DNA of 64,000 nt from Paenibacillus bovis (GTDB lineage Bacteria; Bacillota; Bacilli; Bacillales; Bacillaceae_C): assembly GCA_007679095.1 (NCBI GenBank), contig VEFU01000008.1:36595-100594 (forward strand), read 5' to 3'. The notes beneath the pieces were generated by a model. That model was not told the origin of the DNA. It worked only from the letters and a program-made list of their open reading frames with translations, and searched no databases. Shown in pieces: positions 18,988 to 28,545 of the stretch (position 1 is its first letter; each line of letters opens with the position of its first letter). Both the position numbers and the translations under genes were made by a program.

Positions 18988-19133
18988 TAAAATTTTATGT
19001 TTAGCTTTGCGTCTTTTCGCTAGTCCATTCGTACCTCTTTTTAATTTCAAATTTATGGAGGAAAAGTAGACGAAGTGACCCTACTTCTATTAGCATACTA
19101 GGCGCTTATGCTGTTCTATTTGGGGTGATTTTG

Positions 19134-19985
19134 ATGCCGAATTTTTTTCTCAACAAACGTTTAATTATACTGCTTATCAGCATCATCATACTCGTTTCAT
19201 TAATTGGCTTTTCTTTAAGAGATAAAGAAAATATTTCAAAGCCAGAACAATTCGTGAAAGATGTTGTTGGTTTTGGTCAATATCTAATTATGAAACCAGC
19301 ACAGGGGATTGCCGGTTTTTTTGAGAATATAGAAGATATAAAAAATACATATACGGAAAATAAAAAACTAAAATCAAGATTGGAAGGTCTAGCCAAGCTT
19401 GAAAAAGAAATAGCAGATTTAAAGTTAGACAATGAAGAACTAAGAGAAATATTAAATAAAACGGATAATATTCGTGACTATGAACCTATTCAAGCAACCG
19501 TTATTAATCGTTCTCCTGATCGTTGGTATGATAGACTAATTATTAATAAGGGGCAAAAAAGCGGTGTCCAAAATGATATGGCTGTTATTACTGCAAAAGG
19601 GTTAATAGGTAAAGTAGTAAGTACGTCTGAAATGACTGCAACGGTTGAACTGTTGTCTTCTACGAACACAAGAAATAAGGTATCCGCTCAAATACAAGGA
19701 GAAACCCCTGTTTATGGGTTTATAAATGGCTATGACCAAGTAAATAACTTGTTGTTAATGAAAGATATCCCAATTGATCAAGAAATAGAGGTTGGTCAAA
19801 ATGTAATTACATCGGGATATGGTGGGGTATTCCCAAAATTATTGGATATCGGAAAGATTAAAGAAATTGAGTTGGACCGTTATGGATTGACGCAGACTGC
19901 ATATGTAGAACCAGCAGCGGATTTTTATGGTTTTGAACATGTTATCGTTGTGAAAACGGAAAATGTTAAAATGGAGGAGGAATAA
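19134..19985 (+). CDS. mreC: Rod shape-determining protein MreC
   Basis: The 283-residue MreC has one membrane helix at about residues 7-26, a coiled coil over roughly 60-110, and the extracytoplasmic beta-barrel pair (VINRSPDRWYDRLIINKGQKSG, then GLIGKVV). It links MreB to MreD and the elongation synthases. Start: the ATG at 19134 is five bases after GGGGTGA and gives MPNFFLNKRL, the expected N-terminus; GTG 19125 overlaps that site. The stop is two bases before mreD. Confidence 0.95.
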   Translation: MPNFFLNKRLIILLISIIILVSLIGFSLRDKENISKPEQFVKDVVGFGQYLIMKPAQGIAGFFENIEDIKNTYTENKKLKSRLEGLAKLEKEIADLKLDNEELREILNKTDNIRDYEPIQATVINRSPDRWYDRLIINKGQKSGVQNDMAVITAKGLIGKVVSTSEMTATVELLSSTNTRNKVSAQIQGETPVYGFINGYDQVNNLLLMKDIPIDQEIEVGQNVITSGYGGVFPKLLDIGKIKEIELDRYGLTQTAYVEPAADFYGFEHVIVVKTENVKMEEE

Positions 19986-19987
19986 TA

Positions 19988-20509
19988 ATGATGAAAAAAT
20001 TATTTCTTCCTCTCCTTTTAGCATTTTGTTTTTATAGTGGTAGTGTTTTTGTGTATTTCCTTCCACCAGGATCTTTTGGTATCGATAAAGTGTTAACACC
20101 ACATTTTTTACTTGTTATGTTAATTTTAATGGGGATTTTTTATTTTCGAAATCGCTCGTTAATCTATGCAGCTATTTTTGGGTTAATATTTGATATATAT
20201 TTCACCGAGATCATTGGAATTTACTTCACATTGTTTCCAATAGCTGTTTATTTGTCTGCCAAAACATCAAAGTTTTTACAAGCAAATATATTAACAACCC
20301 TTGTAATAAGTACTATTTGTTTGACGTTAGTTGAAATTATCGTCTACATATTTAACGTTCTCATTATGCAAATAAATCTGCAACCAGAAGATTACGTATT
20401 AGTGCGATTATGGCCTACACTCGTGTTAAATCTAATCTTCTTATTAATCATTTACTATCCTTTCTCACGGATGCTTCAAAAAAGTGTAAAAGAAGAACTA
20501 AATGAATAA
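19988..20509 (+). CDS. mreD: Rod shape-determining protein MreD
   Basis: The 173-residue polytopic membrane protein has about five helices and the MreD features FLPPGSFGIDKVLTPHFLLV and GLIFDIYFTEIIGIY. It works with MreC in the elongation complex. Its ribosome binding site GGAGGAGG lies within the end of mreC, indicating coupling. Confidence 0.92.
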   Translation: MMKKLFLPLLLAFCFYSGSVFVYFLPPGSFGIDKVLTPHFLLVMLILMGIFYFRNRSLIYAAIFGLIFDIYFTEIIGIYFTLFPIAVYLSAKTSKFLQANILTTLVISTICLTLVEIIVYIFNVLIMQINLQPEDYVLVRLWPTLVLNLIFLLIIYYPFSRMLQKSVKEELNE

Positions 20510-20615
20510 AAATAAAGCGATTTTAAAGGAAAATACACTCACTTTGTCGAATTGAGCTAAAGATGACGTATCCATAAATATTAGTTAAAATAGATAGTAA
20601 TTGATGTAGTTGTTG

Positions 20616-20682
20616 AAAGGAGACATAAGGGCAAAAAATTAGGAGAGATATAATCTATTAATCTCCACTTTGCCCGGATCAC
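20616..20682 (+). promoter_or_regulatory. minC translation start region with a stem-loop between RBS and ATG
   Basis: AAAGGAG (20616-20622) is the only good Shine-Dalgarno not buried in structure, but it is 60 bases from the minC ATG (20683). Between them GGGCAAA (20629-20635) pairs with TTTGCCC (20669-20675), with an inner GGAGA/TCTCC stem (20642-20646 with 20662-20666). Folding would bring the outer site to about 13 unpaired bases from the ATG and hide the inner AGGAG. Confidence 0.5.
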
Positions 20683-21372
20683 ATGAAAAACAGACAAAAT
20701 GTAATGATTAAAGGGACGAAAAGTGGTCTTTCACTGCAATTAAATGATCACTGCTCCTATGATGAATTACGGAAAGAGTTATCAGATAAACTAGCTGATT
20801 TGCATGGAGTAGATATGGATAGTCCGGTAATTTCTGTGCGAATATTGGCAGGTAATAGACATTTGACGGAAACGCAGCAAGAAGAATTGAAAAAGTTGAT
20901 AATGCAAAAGAAAAATTTGCATGTAGAGGAAATTGAAAGTAACGTTATATTAAAAGAGGAAGCAGAGCGTTTAATTACAGAACAGGAAGTTACGTCTGTT
21001 GCTACAATTGTCAGATCGGGACAAGTTTTAGAAGTACCAGGTGATTTGTTACTTGTTGGTGATGTAAATCCAGGAGGTACCGTAAAGGCTGGTGGAAATA
21101 TCTTTATCATGGGTGCTCTAAAAGGTATAGCCCATGCTGGTGTTACGGGTAGGAGTGAAGCCGTCATTGTTGCTTCTTTTATGACTCCATCGCAATTACG
21201 GATTTCTGACTGTATTAGTCGAGCACCAGACTCGTATAATCAGGAAGAACATCACCAAATGGAATGTGCTTACATAGACAATAAGCAACAAATTGTTATT
21301 GATCGATTACAAGTTTTAAAACATATTAGACCAAATATTAATAGATTAAAAGGGGGACAAATCTATGGGTGA
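20683..21372 (+). CDS. minC: Septum site-determining protein MinC
   Basis: The 229-residue MinC inhibits FtsZ ring assembly away from midcell. The N-terminal FtsZ-binding domain covers about residues 1-100, beginning MKNRQNVMIKGTKSGLSLQL. The C-terminal beta-helical dimer domain has the GDVNPGGTVKAGGNIFIMG repeats and binds MinD. The N-terminus matches other Bacillus MinC proteins, so the ATG at 20683 is kept despite no adjacent ribosome binding site. It overlaps minD by eight bases. Confidence 0.95.
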   Translation: MKNRQNVMIKGTKSGLSLQLNDHCSYDELRKELSDKLADLHGVDMDSPVISVRILAGNRHLTETQQEELKKLIMQKKNLHVEEIESNVILKEEAERLITEQEVTSVATIVRSGQVLEVPGDLLLVGDVNPGGTVKAGGNIFIMGALKGIAHAGVTGRSEAVIVASFMTPSQLRISDCISRAPDSYNQEEHHQMECAYIDNKQQIVIDRLQVLKHIRPNINRLKGGQIYG

Positions 21373-22171
21373 GGCGATTGTAATAACATCAGGTAAAGGT
21401 GGAGTCGGAAAGACAACTACATCCGCTAACCTTGGAACAGCACTTGCCCTTCAAGGGAAAAAGGTATGTCTGATTGATACAGATATCGGTCTTCGAAATC
21501 TTGATGTTGTCCTAGGTTTAGAGAATAGAATCATATATGATCTTGTAGATGTTGTCGAAGGACGTTGCAAACCACATCAAGCATTAGTAAAAGATAAGCG
21601 ATTTGATGATAAATTATTCTTGCTCCCAGCTGCACAAACGAGCGATAAAACAGCAGTTTCTCCACCACAAATGAAGCAGCTTGTTGATGAAATGAAACAA
21701 GACTATGATTATATATTAATTGATTGTCCGGCAGGTATTGAACAAGGATACAAAAATGCTGTTGCAGGTGCTGATAAGGCAATTGTAGTTACAACACCAG
21801 AAATTTCTGCCGTTAGAGATGCAGATCGTATAATTGGATTGCTTGAAAAAGAAGAAGGTGTCGAACCACCGAAATTGATTATTAATCGCATACGTCCACA
21901 AATGATGAAAGATGGAGATGTATTAGATATTGACGAAATTGCTCAACATCTATCCATCGATTTAATCGGAATCGTACAAGACGATGTAGAGGTAATTAAA
22001 TCATCGAATCAAGGTGAACCAATTGCGTTAAATCCTAATAGTACTGCTTCAATTGCATATCGTAATATTGCAAGACGAATTCTAGGTGAATCAGTACCAC
22101 TCCAAGCATTAGAAGACACCAACAATGGTCTCTTTGCAAAACTAAAAAAACTATTCAGTGCGAAAGCCTAA
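21365..22171 (+). CDS. minD: Septum site-determining ATPase MinD
   Basis: The 268-residue ParA-family ATPase has the deviant Walker A GKGGVGKTT (10-18), the switch region DTDIGLRNLDVVLGLE, and DCPAGIE. The C-terminal amphipathic helix GLFAKLKKLFSAKA is the membrane-targeting sequence. It recruits MinC to the membrane. It is translationally coupled to minC and followed by a strong terminator. Confidence 0.97.
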   Translation: MGEAIVITSGKGGVGKTTTSANLGTALALQGKKVCLIDTDIGLRNLDVVLGLENRIIYDLVDVVEGRCKPHQALVKDKRFDDKLFLLPAAQTSDKTAVSPPQMKQLVDEMKQDYDYILIDCPAGIEQGYKNAVAGADKAIVVTTPEISAVRDADRIIGLLEKEEGVEPPKLIINRIRPQMMKDGDVLDIDEIAQHLSIDLIGIVQDDVEVIKSSNQGEPIALNPNSTASIAYRNIARRILGESVPLQALEDTNNGLFAKLKKLFSAKA

Positions 22172-22199
22172 CGGATTAACTTCCAGGAAAGTTTTTATG

Positions 22200-22247
22200 G
22201 ACGATAGACAAACTTGATAAAGTAGAGTTTGTCTATCGTCTTTTTTT
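22200..22247 (+). terminator. Terminator after minD
   Basis: The 15 bp inverted repeat GACGATAGACAAACT type stem (arms 22200-22214 and 22226-22240) is followed by seven T residues. Confidence 0.93.
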
Positions 22248-22513
22248 GAGTGTTTTTTAGGTACATAAAAACAATTCGAAAAACGAGCACTGACAGTCTA
22301 ATATGTGCCACGTTCTGTGTAAATACCTGCACGAGTACTTCCCTGTATATCGCAGTCAAATAGTAACATTATTGAAGGGTGCTTCCAACAAGTCAATTTT
22401 TTGTGGCTTATTGGAGAGCACCTTTTTTTCTTTTAGGTTTGTCTCCTCAAAAAGAATAATTAAATCGGACGAGTCATAGGTTAGTAGAAATAGTTAAAGG
22501 AGGATGGGGGAGT
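22248..22513 (+). other. Intergenic segment with an orphan terminator before spoIVFA
   Basis: No ORF with a ribosome binding site is visible between the minD terminator and the spoIVFA site. A second intrinsic terminator sits at 22378-22429 with no gene between the two. A weak promoter (TTCGAA, 18 bp, TAATAT) may lie near 22275-22304. This could be a small RNA or an attenuation leader of spoIVFA, or a remnant. Confidence 0.35.
22378..22429 (+). terminator. Orphan terminator upstream of spoIVFA
   Basis: GGTGCT-TCCAA-CAAG pairs with CTTA-TTGGA-G-AGCACC with one bulge, followed by a seven-T run. The upstream 130 bp are non-coding. Confidence 0.82.
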
Positions 22514-23281
22514 ATGAGCCGAAGGGCTGACGAGATTCGCCGACAAATTAGCAAACGCCGAAAAAATTATATGGAGAACCGTAGAAGGACGGTAAAACCT
22601 ACTGTAAATCCATCACCTTTTAGCGAGGATGAAATAGAAACATCTGTGTATGAGTCTGACCCTAAAGATTCATTCCATCCACTTTGGAATCGTGATGTGT
22701 TCCTTATGAAAATATTAATTTCAGCTATCCTTGTATTAGTAGTTGCTATCATATTTAAATCACCTTCTACGACGTTTGATAAAGTTAGAGCTAGTGTCCA
22801 GAAAACAATGGAAACAGAATTCCAATTTGCTACTGTAGCTAATTGGTATGAGAGTCAATTTGGAAAACCACTTGCACTTTTACCTCCATTTGAAAAGGAA
22901 ACAGAAAATCCCGATAAAATGCACGACTACTCACAACCAGTTTCAGGAAAAGTATTAGAGGATTTTTCAGGGGATGGAAGAGGAATTATTATTGAAACTG
23001 GACAAGATGCGGATGTAAAAGCAATGAGTGGTGGTAATGTTATTTTTGCAGGAGTGAAAGAAGATATTGGTAAAACAGTTATTATTCAACATGCTGATCA
23101 CAGTGAATCATGGTATGGCAGACTAGATAGCATATCTGTAAAGACGCACCAAAATGTAAAAGAAGGTGAAATTGTTGGAAATGTAGCAGCAAGTGATGAA
23201 AATCAAAAAGGTGAGTTTTATTTTGCCATTAAGCAAAATGATACCTTTATTGATCCTATACAGGTGATGAAATTTGAATAA
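22514..23281 (+). CDS. spoIVFA: Stage IV sporulation protein FA
   Basis: SpoIVFA holds the SpoIVFB protease inactive in the mother-cell membrane around the forespore until SpoIVB cleaves it. The 255-residue protein has a very basic N-terminus (SRRADEIRRQISKRRKN), a membrane helix at about 70-90, and a C-terminal LytM/M23-like domain. The M23 fold is degenerate: HxH zinc ligands are not evident, so it is not expected to be an active peptidase. The ATG has a GGAGGATGGGGGAG site. It overlaps spoIVFB by eight bases. Confidence 0.93.
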   Translation: MSRRADEIRRQISKRRKNYMENRRRTVKPTVNPSPFSEDEIETSVYESDPKDSFHPLWNRDVFLMKILISAILVLVVAIIFKSPSTTFDKVRASVQKTMETEFQFATVANWYESQFGKPLALLPPFEKETENPDKMHDYSQPVSGKVLEDFSGDGRGIIIETGQDADVKAMSGGNVIFAGVKEDIGKTVIIQHADHSESWYGRLDSISVKTHQNVKEGEIVGNVAASDENQKGEFYFAIKQNDTFIDPIQVMKFE

Positions 23282-24137
23282 ATATATAGACCTTATAAAA
23301 AAGATTAACATTCACCCCCTCTTTTGGGCAGTCACAGGGTTAGCGATTATGACTGGGTATTTTTGGGAGCTACTAGCCCTGTTTTGCATTGTTTTCTTGC
23401 ATGAACTTGGACATGCTTTTATGGCTCATTACTATGATTGGAAAATAAAGCGCATATTAATATTGCCTTTTGGTGGTTATTGTGAAGTGGATGAACACGG
23501 GAATAGGAGTATGCAAGAAGAGCTAATGGTCATATTAGCTGGGCCATTTCAACATTTAATTATTGCGATTTTGTTGCCAATCTTAGTAATGGCTTCTGTT
23601 GTTACAGCAGATTATGCAAAAGTCATTTTACAATTTAATGTAATGATTTTAATCTTTAATCTTCTACCTATCTGGCCACTTGATGGAGGTAAATTAATTC
23701 AATTATTTTTTGCAACTAGGAATACGTATTTAGAAGCGAATCGCCTCTCATTATTAGTATCCGCAGTTGTATTAGGTATGTTACATCTATTTATTTTCAT
23801 ATATTCACCATGGAATATAAATGTTTGGTTAGTATTGATTTATTTGAGCGTATCCCTATGGACTGCATGGAAACAATTAAGATTCTCTTTTATGAGGTTT
23901 TTAATGGAGAGACATTATGGTAAACATGAATATGTGTCACAATTACAAACAATAAATGCAAAAGGCGATGAATATTTGCATGAAGTATTTACGAAATTTA
24001 AAAGAGGCTGTAAGCATTTAATATATGTTGCTGGACCAACTCATCAAGGGAAACTAGATGAAAATGAACTTCTGTATGCTTATTTTACAGAAAAAAGAGT
24101 AGATGCCCGCTTAAAGGATCTTGTTTACGATGATTAA
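23274..24137 (+). CDS. spoIVFB: Intramembrane metalloprotease SpoIVFB (pro-sigma-K processing)
   Basis: This 287-residue site-2 protease cleaves pro-sigma-K in the mother cell. The zinc motif HELGH is at 43-47 and the third ligand D137 lies in NLLPIWPLDGGKL, the same spacing as the B. subtilis enzyme. The C-terminal 90 residues form a cytoplasmic CBS-like region that senses ATP in the B. subtilis homologue. The start is TTG (MNKYIDLI) with AGGTGAT upstream. Its partners spoIVFA (adjacent) and bofC (31 kb) are both in the window. Confidence 0.96.
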   Translation: MNKYIDLIKKINIHPLFWAVTGLAIMTGYFWELLALFCIVFLHELGHAFMAHYYDWKIKRILILPFGGYCEVDEHGNRSMQEELMVILAGPFQHLIIAILLPILVMASVVTADYAKVILQFNVMILIFNLLPIWPLDGGKLIQLFFATRNTYLEANRLSLLVSAVVLGMLHLFIFIYSPWNINVWLVLIYLSVSLWTAWKQLRFSFMRFLMERHYGKHEYVSQLQTINAKGDEYLHEVFTKFKRGCKHLIYVAGPTHQGKLDENELLYAYFTEKRVDARLKDLVYDD

Positions 24138-24143
24138 TAAATG

Positions 24144-24184
24144 GACGACAATGGATATGTTGACATCGTCGTCTTTTTTGTTTT
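24144..24184 (+). terminator. Terminator after spoIVFB
   Basis: GACGAC-A-ATG pairs with CAT-C-GTCGTC and is followed by six T residues and a further T tract. Confidence 0.9.
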
Positions 24185-24229
24185 TACATGCCCAGTCTAA
24201 GTTGCCTTTTGCTTTCCTATCGAAAGTCA

Positions 24230-24259
24230 TTGACATTCATGTTTAATATATGATAGTAT
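24230..24259 (+). promoter_or_regulatory. Sigma-A promoter of rplU-prp-rpmA
   Basis: A consensus TTGACA (24230-24235), an 18 bp spacer and TAGTAT (24254-24259) sit just upstream of the L21 leader. Confidence 0.7.
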
Positions 24260-24261
24260 TT

Positions 24262-24372
24262 TCTTGTTAGTCTGTAGCACCCGTGCTACAACCGCACATA
24301 CCAGGTACATAAGTTTTGATGAACATCAAACACCTGTCAATGGCGAGTCTGAGTCTATTAAGGAGGTGCAAT
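24262..24372 (+). promoter_or_regulatory. Ribosomal protein L21 leader (autoregulatory 5' UTR)
   Basis: The transcript begins GTTAGTCTGTAGCACCCGTG, with GTAGCAC-CC-GTGCTAC forming a tight hairpin, then further pairing segments before AGGAGGTG. A structured leader before rplU-ysxB-rpmA is characteristic of Bacillales (Rfam L21_leader). The assignment rests on position and the GC-rich 5' hairpin; I did not fold the entire leader. Confidence 0.75.
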
Positions 24373-24375
24373 AAT

Positions 24376-24684
24376 ATGTACGCAATCATTGAAACTGGTG
24401 GTAAACAAATTCGTGTTGAAGAAGGCCAAACTATCTACGTTGAGAAATTAAATGCAGCTGAAGGTGAGTCATTCACTTTTGATAAAGTTCTTTTCGTTGG
24501 TGGGGAAGATGTGAAAGTTGGTAGCCCATTTGTTGAAGGTGCAACTGTCACAGCTAAAGTTGAAAAACAAGGTCGTCAAAAGAAGATTGTTGTTTACAAA
24601 TACAAGCCAAAGAAAAACTACCACAAAAAACAAGGTCATCGTCAACCATACACTAAAGTTGTTGTTGAAAAAATCAACGCGTAA
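24376..24684 (+). CDS. rplU: 50S ribosomal protein L21
   Basis: The 102-residue L21 starts [18 protein letters not shown] and carries the conserved [22 protein letters not shown]-terminus that contacts 23S rRNA. Start: the ATG at 24376 follows AGGAGGTG; a longer frame back to 24316 runs through the leader RNA and is not used. It is the first gene of the rplU-prp-rpmA operon. Confidence 0.98.
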   Translation: MYAIIETGGKQIRVEEGQTIYVEKLNAAEGESFTFDKVLFVGGEDVKVGSPFVEGATVTAKVEKQGRQKKIVVYKYKPKKNYHKKQGHRQPYTKVVVEKINA

Positions 24685-24696
24685 GGCGGATTGACA

Positions 24697-25029
24697 ATGA
24701 TTCAAATTGAAATTAACAAACGTCCTGATGGAAAGATTACTTCATTCACGATGGATGGACATGCTAATTTTGCAGATAAAGGACAGGACATCGTTTGTGC
24801 AGGTGCATCAGCTGTTGCCTTCGGTAGTGTTAATGCAATCATTGCATTAACAGGTATAGAACCGGAAATAGAACAAGCTGATAGTGGATTTTTAAAATGT
24901 ACATTCCCGCATAAACTATCCGATGAAGTGTCTAAACAGCTTCAGCTACTGCTAGATAGCATGGTTATATCACTACAAACAATCGAAAGAGATTATAGTG
25001 ATTTTATAAATATTTCCTTTAAAGAGTAG
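24697..25029 (+). CDS. prp: Ribosomal-processing cysteine protease Prp (YsxB)
   Basis: The 110-residue protein has the GHANFADKGQDIVCAG signature with the catalytic pair H22 and C34, the same positions reported for Staphylococcus aureus Prp. Prp removes the N-terminal extension of ribosomal protein L27, encoded by the next gene, which here carries that extension. Start: ATG 24697 is six bases after AAGGCGGA; TTG 24691 is too close. Confidence 0.95.
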   Translation: MIQIEINKRPDGKITSFTMDGHANFADKGQDIVCAGASAVAFGSVNAIIALTGIEPEIEQADSGFLKCTFPHKLSDEVSKQLQLLLDSMVISLQTIERDYSDFINISFKE

Positions 25030-25326
<297 letters not shown>

Positions 25327-25349
25327 TTACCTCTTCCTGAGGATATATG

Positions 25350-25391
25350 AAAGCTCTAGCCTGATAAGGTTAGAGCTTTTGTGTTTTTTAT
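25350..25391 (+). terminator. Terminator after rpmA
   Basis: AAAGCTCTA / TAGAGCTTT forms a 9 bp stem with inner pairing, followed by TTTTGTGTTTTTT. Confidence 0.9.
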
Positions 25392-25419
25392 AGGACTTAT
25401 ATAATGTAATGCCAATTTC

Positions 25420-25428
25420 TGTTATACT
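25420..25428 (+). promoter_or_regulatory. Extended -10 promoter of spo0B-obg
   Basis: TG-T-TATACT matches an extended -10 element 38 bp before the spo0B start. No convincing -35 hexamer is seen at 17 bp. Confidence 0.45.
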
Positions 25429-25465
25429 ATAGTAACGATGGTAGATGGATTGTGAGGATAAAAAG

Positions 25466-25996
25466 ATGACCGATAAGAAGGAAGTTTTGGACATACTCCA
25501 ACATGTAAGACATGATTGGCTCAATAAGATACAGTTGATAAAAGGATATATATCTTTAGGGAGATTAGAGAAAGCTGAAAGTATCATTGCTGATATAATA
25601 ATGGAATCACAACAAGAATCAAGAATTACAAACTTGAAGCTACCAGAATTTGCGTATATGCTTATTACTCATAATTGGCAAGGAAGCAAATTCCTAGTTG
25701 AGTATGAAGTCGCTGAGCAAGTACATAAAAATGTAGAAGATGAAACATCATTAGTGTTATGGATGAGAGGTTTTTTTCAGCAATTAGAAAGTGTTGTCCA
25801 TCCAATGTATGAAAATCGTCTGGCAATTACCGTAAAACCACTCGAAAATCAGAATCAATTTTTATTTCATTTTAGTGGAAAGCTAGAACAGGTAGACATT
25901 ATGGAAAATTGGATTTCTAATAGTGAAAATAGGTATAATAATGTACATTTACTAAAAATGAACGAAACGGAGCTCATTATCGAGTTCATTTTATGA
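25466..25996 (+). CDS. spo0B: Sporulation phosphotransferase Spo0B
   Basis: Spo0B passes phosphate from Spo0F to Spo0A in the sporulation phosphorelay. The 176-residue protein has the phospho-accepting histidine H16 in [19 protein letters not shown], the alpha-helical hairpin dimerisation region, and a degenerate C-terminal ATPase-like fold. Start: ATG 25466 is six bases after GAGGAT; the upstream ATG 25445 lacks a site. obg follows after 16 bases, as in B. subtilis. Confidence 0.94.
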   Translation: MTDKKEVLDILQHVRHDWLNKIQLIKGYISLGRLEKAESIIADIIMESQQESRITNLKLPEFAYMLITHNWQGSKFLVEYEVAEQVHKNVEDETSLVLWMRGFFQQLESVVHPMYENRLAITVKPLENQNQFLFHFSGKLEQVDIMENWISNSENRYNNVHLLKMNETELIIEFIL

Positions 25997-26012
25997 AATA
26001 TGGAGTGATAAG

Positions 26013-27302
26013 ATGTTTGTCGATCAGGTGAAAATATTTGTTAAAGGTGGAGACGGTGGTAATGGGATGGTTGCATTCCGCCGTGAGAAATATGTTGCAA
26101 TGGGTGGCCCAGCTGGCGGAGACGGAGGAAAAGGAGCAAGTGTCATTTTTCAAGTCGACGAAGGTTTGAGAACATTAATGGATTTTCGTTATCAACGCCA
26201 CTTTAAAGCTCCACGTGGTGAGCATGGAATGTCCAAAGGCCAACATGGAAAAGGAGCGCAAGATTTAATTATTAAAGTTCCACCAGGGACTGTTGTAAAA
26301 GATGAAGATACAAATGAAATCATAGCAGATTTAATTGAACATGAACAACAAGCTGTAATTGCGAAAGGTGGCAGGGGAGGAAGAGGTAATACTCGATTTG
26401 CAACACCTGCAAACCCTGCACCAGAGATTGCTGAGAATGGGGAGCCGGGCCAGGAAAGAAATGTAATTCTAGAATTGAAAGTATTAGCTGATGTTGGTCT
26501 AGTTGGTTTTCCTAGTGTTGGGAAATCTACTTTGCTATCCGTAGTATCTGCTGCAAAGCCTAAAATAGCTGAATATCATTTCACCACGATCGTTCCCAAC
26601 TTAGGTGTTGTGGAGACAGATGATGGTAGAAGTTTTGTAATGGCAGATCTTCCGGGATTAATTGAAGGTGCACATGAAGGTGTCGGATTAGGACACCAAT
26701 TCTTGAGACATATTGAAAGAACAAGAGTTATCGTTCATGTTATTGATATGTCAGGCTTAGAAGGACGAGATCCGTATGCTGATTTTACTACCATTAATCA
26801 AGAATTGCAGGAGTATAATCTTCGACTTCTAGAAAGACCTCAAATTATTGTAGCTAATAAAATGGACATGCCTGATGCAGAACAAAATTTGCAAGAATTT
26901 AAGGAGAAATTAACTGAGGATTATCCTATATTCCCTATTTCTGCAATAAGTAGACAAGGCTTGCGAGAGCTATTATATGCAATTGCTGATCAGTTAGAAC
27001 AAACACCAGAATTTCCACTACACGAGACGATACAAGATGATACAATTAATCGGGTAGTGTACAGGCATGAAAAAGCGGAGCAAGAGTTTGAAATTTCAAG
27101 AGATCCTGACGGAAGTTTTGTACTAACAGGTGACAAAATTGAACGTCTGTTCAAAATGACAGACTTTTCTCGCGATGAATCAGTTCGCCGTTTTTCACGT
27201 CAGTTAAGATCTATGGGAGTGGACGATGCATTAAGGGAAAGAGGAGCTCAACATGGTGACACCATTCGTCTGCTTGAATTCGAATTTGAATTTATAGAGT
27301 AA
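26013..27302 (+). CDS. obg: GTPase Obg (CgtA)
   Basis: This 429-residue GTPase acts in 50S ribosome assembly and stress or sporulation control. The glycine-rich Obg fold spans about 1-158 ([16 protein letters not shown]). The G domain follows with G1 GFPSVGKST, a [19 protein letters not shown] switch II region, and NKMD. The C-terminal OCT domain (about 350-429) is present, as in B. subtilis Obg. Confidence 0.98.
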   Translation: MFVDQVKIFVKGGDGGNGMVAFRREKYVAMGGPAGGDGGKGASVIFQVDEGLRTLMDFRYQRHFKAPRGEHGMSKGQHGKGAQDLIIKVPPGTVVKDEDTNEIIADLIEHEQQAVIAKGGRGGRGNTRFATPANPAPEIAENGEPGQERNVILELKVLADVGLVGFPSVGKSTLLSVVSAAKPKIAEYHFTTIVPNLGVVETDDGRSFVMADLPGLIEGAHEGVGLGHQFLRHIERTRVIVHVIDMSGLEGRDPYADFTTINQELQEYNLRLLERPQIIVANKMDMPDAEQNLQEFKEKLTEDYPIFPISAISRQGLRELLYAIADQLEQTPEFPLHETIQDDTINRVVYRHEKAEQEFEISRDPDGSFVLTGDKIERLFKMTDFSRDESVRRFSRQLRSMGVDDALRERGAQHGDTIRLLEFEFEFIE

Positions 27303-27331
27303 GTTTTTTCTTTTGAACGGGGGAAAATGGT

Positions 27332-27787
27332 ATGGCGAAAAAAGAAAGTCATCATCGGTTTTTTTTGATCAGGGAGGATGTATTACCTGAAGCAATGAAA
27401 AAAACATTAGATGCAAAAGAATTAATTGAGAGAGGGAAAGTTGATTCTGTTTGGGAGGCAGTTCAACAAGTTGATTTGAGTAGGAGTGCATTTTATAAAT
27501 ATAGAGATACAGTGTTTCCATTTCATAAAGTGGTGACTGAAAAAATTCTTACTCTTTTCTTCTATTTAGAGGATGAACCTGGTGCCCTCTCCAAATTATT
27601 GGGAATTGTGGCGATGAATTCTTGTAATGTATTGACTATACACCAAACAATTCCTTTACAAGGAAGAGCCAATGTTACTTTATCATTAGATGTTACACAT
27701 ATGAGTGTAGATATAGACGAATTACTAGCAAATTTACGGAAACTTTCCTTTGTAGATAAAGTCGATGTATTAAGTTCCGGTGGTTAA
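27332..27787 (+). CDS. pheB: ACT domain protein PheB
   Basis: The 151-residue protein has an N-terminal helix-turn-helix-like region ([21 protein letters not shown]) and a C-terminal ACT domain (about 72-147: [29 protein letters not shown]). PheB proteins are thought to be involved in phenylalanine metabolism or its regulation. In B. subtilis pheA (prephenate dehydratase) follows directly; here a terminator follows instead. Confidence 0.92.
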   Translation: MAKKESHHRFFLIREDVLPEAMKKTLDAKELIERGKVDSVWEAVQQVDLSRSAFYKYRDTVFPFHKVVTEKILTLFFYLEDEPGALSKLLGIVAMNSCNVLTIHQTIPLQGRANVTLSLDVTHMSVDIDELLANLRKLSFVDKVDVLSSGG

Positions 27788-27801
27788 TAATAGAAAAAGT
27801 A

Positions 27802-27845
27802 AAAAACGAACTATCCTGTAATCAAGATAGTTCGTTTTTTATTTT
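27802..27845 (+). terminator. Terminator after pheB
   Basis: ACGAACTATC / GATAGTTCGT (10 bp) is followed by a T-rich tract. Confidence 0.93.
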
Positions 27846-27970
27846 TCCTTGTAAAATGCTGTTATTATTGGACAGACCCAAACACGAATTAAAAAGTTAT
27901 CAGCCAAATGTGTTTCCGAAGCGAGTTAGATACTTTCCTTTCAGTAAAATGAGGATGTCGAGTCTCTTCT

Positions 27971-28510
27971 TTAGTTCTCGTCTATTAATAATCCTGCTTT
28001 CTTCAAAGCAGCTTCTGCCTTATCAATTAACTGACTATTTGATGCAGAAAGTGTGTGTGAATGAATACCAGAAGTCAAATCAGAAAGTAAAGCTGCATTC
28101 GTTTCTTTCATCCGATTTAGAAATGCTTTAACATCGCTACGATTGGAAACCATTATCGATGCAGTTAAATCTCCATAAACTGGATGTTCTACTCTTACAT
28201 CTTTCACTGTTACTCCATGATCTACAATAATATTTAATTCATCTTCAGTTTGATCCATGTTATGTACGCAAACAATCGTTTTTTCTACCACATTCTCTGA
28301 AGGATTTGTATTCAAATAAATATAACCTTGACTTGTGGCGATGATTGGTTCATTACGAGCCTTAAGTAATGTAATATCACCGACAATTACTTGACGGCTA
28401 ACATTTGCCTTTTTTGCAAGAAAAGTACCTGTTAAGGGTGAATTACTCTCTTTTAACAGTGTCAGTAATAGTTCCCTTCTTTCATCACCAAGTAATTTTT
28501 TCTTTTCCAA
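27971..28510 (-). CDS. niaR: Transcriptional repressor of NAD biosynthesis NiaR (YrxA)
   Basis: The 179-residue protein has an HTH_11 domain in its first 60 residues (RRELLLTLLKESNSPLTGTFL, then VSRQVIVGDITLLKARNEPI) and a C-terminal 3H domain with the conserved histidines (NIIVDHGVTVKDVRVEHPVYGDL and GIHSHTL). NiaR senses niacin and represses NAD synthesis or niacin uptake genes. In B. subtilis it sits beside nifS-nadBCA; none of these is here. The start is TTG with GGAGG eight bases upstream. Confidence 0.92.
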   Translation of the reverse strand: MEKKKLLGDERRELLLTLLKESNSPLTGTFLAKKANVSRQVIVGDITLLKARNEPIIATSQGYIYLNTNPSENVVEKTIVCVHNMDQTEDELNIIVDHGVTVKDVRVEHPVYGDLTASIMVSNRSDVKAFLNRMKETNAALLSDLTSGIHSHTLSASNSQLIDKAEAALKKAGLLIDEN

Positions 28511-28545
28511 TGATAAAACCTCCAGTTTCCCTGCTTCGTATGTAT

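Noticed and set aside
22514..23281. SpoIVFA as an active M23 peptidase
   Set aside because: The LytM fold is visible but the HxxxD/HxH zinc ligands are not; it fits the known regulator instead.
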